Below, piece after piece: positions 60,263 to 64,000 of a stretch of DNA of 64,000 nucleotides. Each line of letters begins with the position of its first letter. Position 1 is the first letter of the stretch. Source of the stretch: Anodontia alba (taxonomy: Eukaryota > Mollusca > Bivalvia > Lucinida > Lucinidae); NCBI GenBank assembly GCA_964016985.1, contig OZ024830.1:57024104-57088103 (forward strand). The letters run 5' to 3'. Under the pieces are notes generated by a model, which was given only the letters and a program-made list of their open reading frames with translations, did no database searches and had not been told where the DNA came from. The position numbers and the translations under genes were made by a program.

Positions 60263-60462
60263 CTCTGATCAATATATTTCAGCGGACACACAGACTAATC
60301 GGGGTCTACATTGATCGCATAATTCAAAAGGCCCATTTTTTAAAAAAAAATTCAATCATAATTGTTTCTTATTTTACTTGAAGACACCTCAAAGTTCTTG
60401 AAACGATCAACAAAACATTTTACTTTCATTTATATTAGCATTAAGAAAAATGTTCAAACATA

Positions 60463-60760
60463 GAACAGAACAGAACAGAACAGATCTTTATTGAGAACTC
60501 CAAAGGGCTATAAAGCCCATCAGGACATAACATTTAACAGTGTGATGGCGAATATACACAATGACAACATTTTACATACACAAATCTGTAGTAAGACTCA
60601 GTACTAGTAAATATGTATTAATCCAAATGATTTGAAAAATTAGTTATCTGAATAACTACCCAGACAGGAAAAGCCATAGTGATTGGGGCTTGTCTCTACC
60701 CGCTTTGGCTCACCTGTCTGGGCAGCCATTTTCAGCAGTAGAGTAGAAATCTGTGTTGTA
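60463..60760 (-). mobile_element. LINE 3' end with (TGTTC)n terminus
   Basis: On the minus strand this reads CCCTTTGGAGTTCTCAATAAAGATC followed by (TGTTC)n at 60463-60480. A microsatellite tail after an AATAAA-like motif is typical of truncated non-LTR elements. The inner part matches the 3' UTR beside 62616. Confidence 0.65.
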
Positions 60761-60984
60761 ATATACATCGTACTATTTATCCTTCAGACAAAATATTTGC
60801 AGACACTAATAAGACATAATATAGGAAATAGTAACATACGGAGAAGGTGTACACAGTTAAAATGATTTTATACATTGATTTTATTTATTTATCTTATTAT
60901 TATTATTTTTTTTTTTTTATATACTTTTGCTTTGTAACCTGGAGCATGAGCTACCAAAGGATATGTACAAAAGTGTTTATTTAT

Positions 60985-61110
60985 GAATAGAGTAGAATAG
61001 AATAGATTTATTTCAAAATTCCAATAGGTGCCCTTGAGGATATAATACAAACATATACGATGGCATATGACATAGTCATTAAAGATACAAAAACATTTTC
61101 TGTTATTACC
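60985..61110 (-). mobile_element. Second LINE 3' terminus with (TATTC)n
   Basis: The minus strand ends TTGAAATAAATC followed by (TATTC)n, parallel in layout to 60463 (...AATAAAGATC, TGTTC repeats). Probably a related 5'-truncated insertion. Confidence 0.5.
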
Positions 61111-61112
61111 TG

Positions 61113-61153
<41 letters not shown>

Positions 61154-61187
61154 ATACATTGTGTATATAATTAATATTATGGGGTAA

Positions 61188-61424
61188 TCAACATTATGTG
61201 GAGAAGATGATATCTCACAAAACAGGGAAATCAGAAAATTAAAACAGCAGGTCGTGAACAAACTCAGTTGCACCAGCCGTCTCTTGCCAGACATCTTAAA
61301 GAATCTCATGCTACAAGAACGTGTGGCGGACCAATGTCCAGACAGCACGTCCCTGCATTCTTTCTTCTTTATGCAAGACACATCCCGCACAGAACTGGCC
61401 ACAATCTGCCGTTTCAAAATCTGA
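61188..61424 (+). CDS. Unrecognised open segment, possible exon
   Basis: Plus strand is open for 78 codons between stops and reads STLCGEDDISQNREIRKLKQ, then LPDILKNLMLQERVADQC. Its first half looks amphipathic or coiled-coil. It is flanked by poly-A and microsatellite, with no clear splice sites. The minus frame is also open, so coding is doubtful. Confidence 0.2.
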   Translation, partial: STLCGEDDISQNREIRKLKQQVVNKLSCTSRLLPDILKNLMLQERVADQCPDSTSLHSFFFMQDTSRTELATICRFKI

Positions 61425-61489
61425 CACTACCAGTAGTTATCTAACACATAAGTTCTATGCGAACATATCTCAATTTAACTCTGTACATA

Positions 61490-61595
61490 AAATAATAATA
61501 ACAGTAATAATAATGATAATAACAATAATCATAATAACAATAATAATAATAATTATTACTATTATTATTATAATAGCATTAATGTTCAACTCTTT

Positions 61596-61649
<54 letters not shown>

Positions 61650-61740
61650 CACACATATATACGTATATATATATATATATATACATATACATACACATAC
61701 ATATACACATACATACACACATACAATACACACATGGCCA
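61490..61740. repeat. AT-rich microsatellites (AATAAT)n, (TA)n and (CATA)n
   Basis: AATAATAAC-type units 61490-61575, then (TA)n at 61598-61640 and (ATACAC)n to 61735. Long open frames across them are artefacts. Confidence 0.93.
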
Positions 61741-61899
61741 AATGCCATTCCATCTACACAGTGCTGCATATATGTACTCACTTAGATTATATTTCTAGAC
61801 TAATTGCATTTTCATTTATTCTTTTTTCAAAGAATGAATAAATCATGAGGACACAGACTGACTGGCAAATTGTACGGCCTGTCCACACTCATCCGCCAT

Positions 61900-62062
61900 T
61901 ATGTCAGCCCATATCCACATGCTCTACATCATTAACTGAACTGCCTGTTATCTATTGATAGATAAAAAAAAAATAAAAAAAATAAAAAAATAAATAAAAA
62001 AAAATGTCAGCCCATTTCCACATGCTCTTCATCATTAACTGAACTGCCTGTTATCTATTGAT
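61900..62062. repeat. Tandem duplication with A-rich spacers
   Basis: ATGTCAGCCCATATCCACAT...TTATCTATTGATA (61899-61963) recurs at 62005-62062. Each copy is followed by an A-rich run. Confidence 0.85.
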
Positions 62063-62161
62063 AAAAAAAAAAAAAAAAAAAAGGCTTTTTACTCAATCAT
62101 ACTTGAATGAACCAAGTAAATATATCTGTATATGATTTTAAATGAATAACATACTTTGTGA

Positions 62162-62162
<1 letters not shown>

Positions 62163-62196
<34 letters not shown>
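62163..62196. repeat. Poly-A tract
   Basis: 34 consecutive A. A similar tract lies at 61111-61150. Orientation is opposite to what the minus-strand LINE tail would give. Confidence 0.95.
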
Positions 62197-62197
<1 letters not shown>

Positions 62198-62399
62198 AAC
62201 ATTTACCAGTTTTCTCCGCCGTAACTAAGTCTTGTCGAAACGAAATACAAGACTCTTAGACTCTTCACGAGCGGACAGAAAATGGTCCTTTTTACTCCTT
62301 TTTATTCAATATAACCATACATGTGCGCACATATATACTTATATGCTCATATACATATACATATACACCCATATGCATATACACATATCAGTTATATTT

Positions 62400-62615
62400 C
62401 TAATGAATATTTTCAGCACTTACTAACACAAAGCATAATCAAATTCCACTTATTATGGTAAATATTATTCCCAAAAGTTTGATAATAACCATCCAGATAT
62501 GAGAAGCCAAAGTGATTGGGCATTCCCTACCTACTCAGGCCCCTCATCTCTGGATAAGTATCCTTAATGGCATATACATAGACATAATTTAATATACAAT
62601 GCTGCTTATCATAGA
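62400..62615 (-). mobile_element. LINE 3' untranslated region
   Basis: Directly after the stop codon. Sequence 62480-62570 (CCAGATATGAGAAGCC...AGTGATTGGGC) matches 60655-60740 in the LINE 3' end to the left, so both belong to related elements. The distal end toward 62200 dissolves into microsatellite and poly-A. Confidence 0.6.
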
Positions 62616-64000
62616 TCAGTACAATAATTCTGCCCTCCTTTTAAAAGCTTGATAGATGTATGTCCCTAATTTTCTTATACAACCCCGGTTTGTACAATTC
62701 ATTAATTCTATAAACTTATGCATATTAGGCCTAATCCAAAAATATTTAGGAATCAACCGTCTTCTCAGATCAATATAAATCTTACATTCTAAGATAAAAT
62801 GATATTCGTCTTCTAGTGTTTGACATGAAGAACATTTTCTATCCGATATTAGTACCCTATTTGGTTTTTTCCATCTACCTGCTTCAACCTCAAGCCGATG
62901 AGATGACATTCTAAGTTTACTTAAAGCTTGGCAGAATTTAAAAACACTAATTTTTTCCAAATATGGTTGGAACTGAAATATAGCAATAGATCTATAAAAT
63001 AATGCACGAGAAGAATTTTCTAATCTACTTACCCAATTTTGAATAAAATTGTCATTTAATCTTTGTTTTAGTAATGACATAAATGCATTATAATTTCCCA
63101 CACCCTGAACTAACCATACTTCGTAAAATCCCAATGACATTAATAAATGTCGGAGATGTGAAACCCAGTTAACCTTATTCGGGAACAGTTCCGTATCTCT
63201 AATCAAAATATTATACACTATTTTTATATATTTATTCCCTTCAGACGCTAAAATTTTAAACCAGTACTTTAAGATGGAATAATATCTCCTGGTTAAGAAA
63301 GTGGTTCTGCCAAGTTCGCCATATACGAAATCATTTTGTGTCATCTTTTTGACTCCAAGAAGTTTTTTGCAAAATTGAAGATGCACTCTTTCAATAGAAT
63401 TCGCTTGACTAAAGCCCCAAACTTCGGATGCATAATTCAAAATTGGTGAAATTAATTTATCAAACAAATCCAACTTATGTTTTAGTGAAATAAATGTAAA
63501 TTTGTATAAATATTTATTCAATTTAAAAATTGCATTTTGTGCTTGTCCTGATAAAGTATTTTGAGCCTCCGCAAAAGAACCACTTACAGTAAAAACAAGA
63601 CCTAAATATTTGAACTGCTTAACTATTTCTACTGGAATCCCATCATAATAAAAAATTAAATTCCTGGGTAATATACCCCCTTTACGGAACACCATAATTT
63701 TTGTTTTTGATACATTTATTTTTAGTTTCCATCTTTTACAATATTCTAATAATAAATCTAAACTACGCTGAAGGTCTTCTGCTGTATCGGAAAAAATGAC
63801 AATATCATCTGCATATAACAGCATAAAAATCTTTAACATATCAATATCTAAACCTTCAATTCCAGAATTTATGAATTGCTCTTCGATATCATTTAGGAAC
63901 AGAGAGAATAAGATCGGGGAGAGACACTCACCCTGACGGACACCTAAATTACAGTAGAATTCACTCCCAAGCCTGTTACCATATTTTACTCTTGACTTCA
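62616..64000 (-). CDS. LINE (non-LTR) reverse transcriptase ORF2, C-terminal part, runs off the window
   Basis: The frame is open from 64000 to the stop at 62616 (461 codons) and has no start here. From the edge it reads CNLGVRQGECLSPILFSLFL (RT motif 4), then LLYADDIVIFSDT (catalytic YADD), then INVSKTKIMVF and FKYLGLVF (motifs 6-7). A thumb and long C-terminal region follow, ending in a zinc-knuckle-like CSSCQTLEDEYHFILEC (C-x2-C-x7-H-x4-C). No stops or shifts are present, so the copy is young or selected. The C-terminal CCHC favours Jockey/CR1/L2/I-like clades over RTE, but I do not assign a clade. Confidence 0.93.
   Translation of the reverse strand, partial: KSRVKYGNRLGSEFYCNLGVRQGECLSPILFSLFLNDIEEQFINSGIEGLDIDMLKIFMLLYADDIVIFSDTAEDLQRSLDLLLEYCKRWKLKINVSKTKIMVFRKGGILPRNLIFYYDGIPVEIVKQFKYLGLVFTVSGSFAEAQNTLSGQAQNAIFKLNKYLYKFTFISLKHKLDLFDKLISPILNYASEVWGFSQANSIERVHLQFCKKLLGVKKMTQNDFVYGELGRTTFLTRRYYSILKYWFKILASEGNKYIKIVYNILIRDTELFPNKVNWVSHLRHLLMSLGFYEVWLVQGVGNYNAFMSLLKQRLNDNFIQNWVSRLENSSRALFYRSIAIFQFQPYLEKISVFKFCQALSKLRMSSHRLEVEAGRWKKPNRVLISDRKCSSCQTLEDEYHFILECKIYIDLRRRLIPKYFWIRPNMHKFIELMNCTNRGCIRKLGTYIYQAFKRRAELLY

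Noticed and set aside
61321..61785. 154-codon plus frame rich in Ile/Tyr/Thr
   Set aside because: Most of it is (AATAAT)n, (TA)n and (CATA)n microsatellite.

Overview
The window is animal nuclear DNA. It has spliced genes with GT-AG introns, tRNA-derived SINEs, LINEs, a Tc1 transposon and dozens of palindromic MITEs. The repeat style (SINE tails reading GTTAAACCCCAAC-like, arrays carrying GGGCCATAACTC, hairpins reading TATGCCCC...GGGGCATA) suggests a lophotrochozoan, most likely a bivalve mollusc. That assignment is inference; the protein sequences do not fix the species.

The main gene is major vault protein (MVP) on the minus strand. Eleven coding exons between 33917 and 8448 join with consistent phases into 594 codons. 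They cover the nine MVP repeats and the shoulder domain, and the cap-helix and cap-ring exons must lie left of base 1. A 3' splice site 13 bases before the ATG implies at least one upstream noncoding exon. Candidates are near 48.8 kb or, more promoter-like, near 54.35 kb, where a CRE and a CACGCCC box sit between divergent donor sites.

MVP intron 9 (10930-19187) holds a second, unrecognised coding exon on the same strand (13478-14660). It encodes a tyrosine/proline/arginine-rich protein with about 20 decapeptides of consensus YQY(E/G)RPDRTP. These lie between two cysteine-rich ends, and the C-terminal end carries a duplicated CEWDxxDIxxKVCR module. It recalls decapeptide-repeat adhesive or extracellular matrix proteins, but this is by composition only. 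It is the most interesting gene in the window.

Most of the rest is transposon-derived. Hairpin MITEs fill the introns and the 34-47 kb flank. I separate families by their ends: A (CATAGCTCCAGATAAG ends), A' (GATAATTCTGGGATAAT ends), B (TACACCACAACCTC), C (AAAGGCTCCATATTCC), D/G (ends near CAGCAGACGAC), E (CAGTGTAGACCCAGATCAG core), F (AAGGGGAACCGATACAC), H (GTGTTTAGGGTAACCC), I (TATTATTGCATAAAAA), J (ATTACGAAAACAYGCCTAT), K (TTAACCCTTGTCCTGCTGAA), L (GGGCCCAGTTGTTCAAAGC) and M (CCTAATTACCGCAC). Several families with unrelated ends carry the same palindromic core.

Among retroposons, tRNA-headed SINEs A, B and C and a purine-rich SINE D occur, many with 10-16 bp target duplications, so insertion order can be read. 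Other elements are a Tc1 copy with 222-bp inverted repeats (49735-51377), two pogo-like elements with TA duplications, a poly-G/poly-C bounded element in two copies, a 47-bp satellite, two GGGCCATAACTC arrays, and a tandem LTR-like repeat.

The right end (57-64 kb) is AT-rich and microsatellite-rich. It holds LINE remnants and, at 62616-64000, a long open reverse transcriptase frame that runs off the window. No rRNA gene, functional tRNA gene, CRISPR array or bacterial operon is present.
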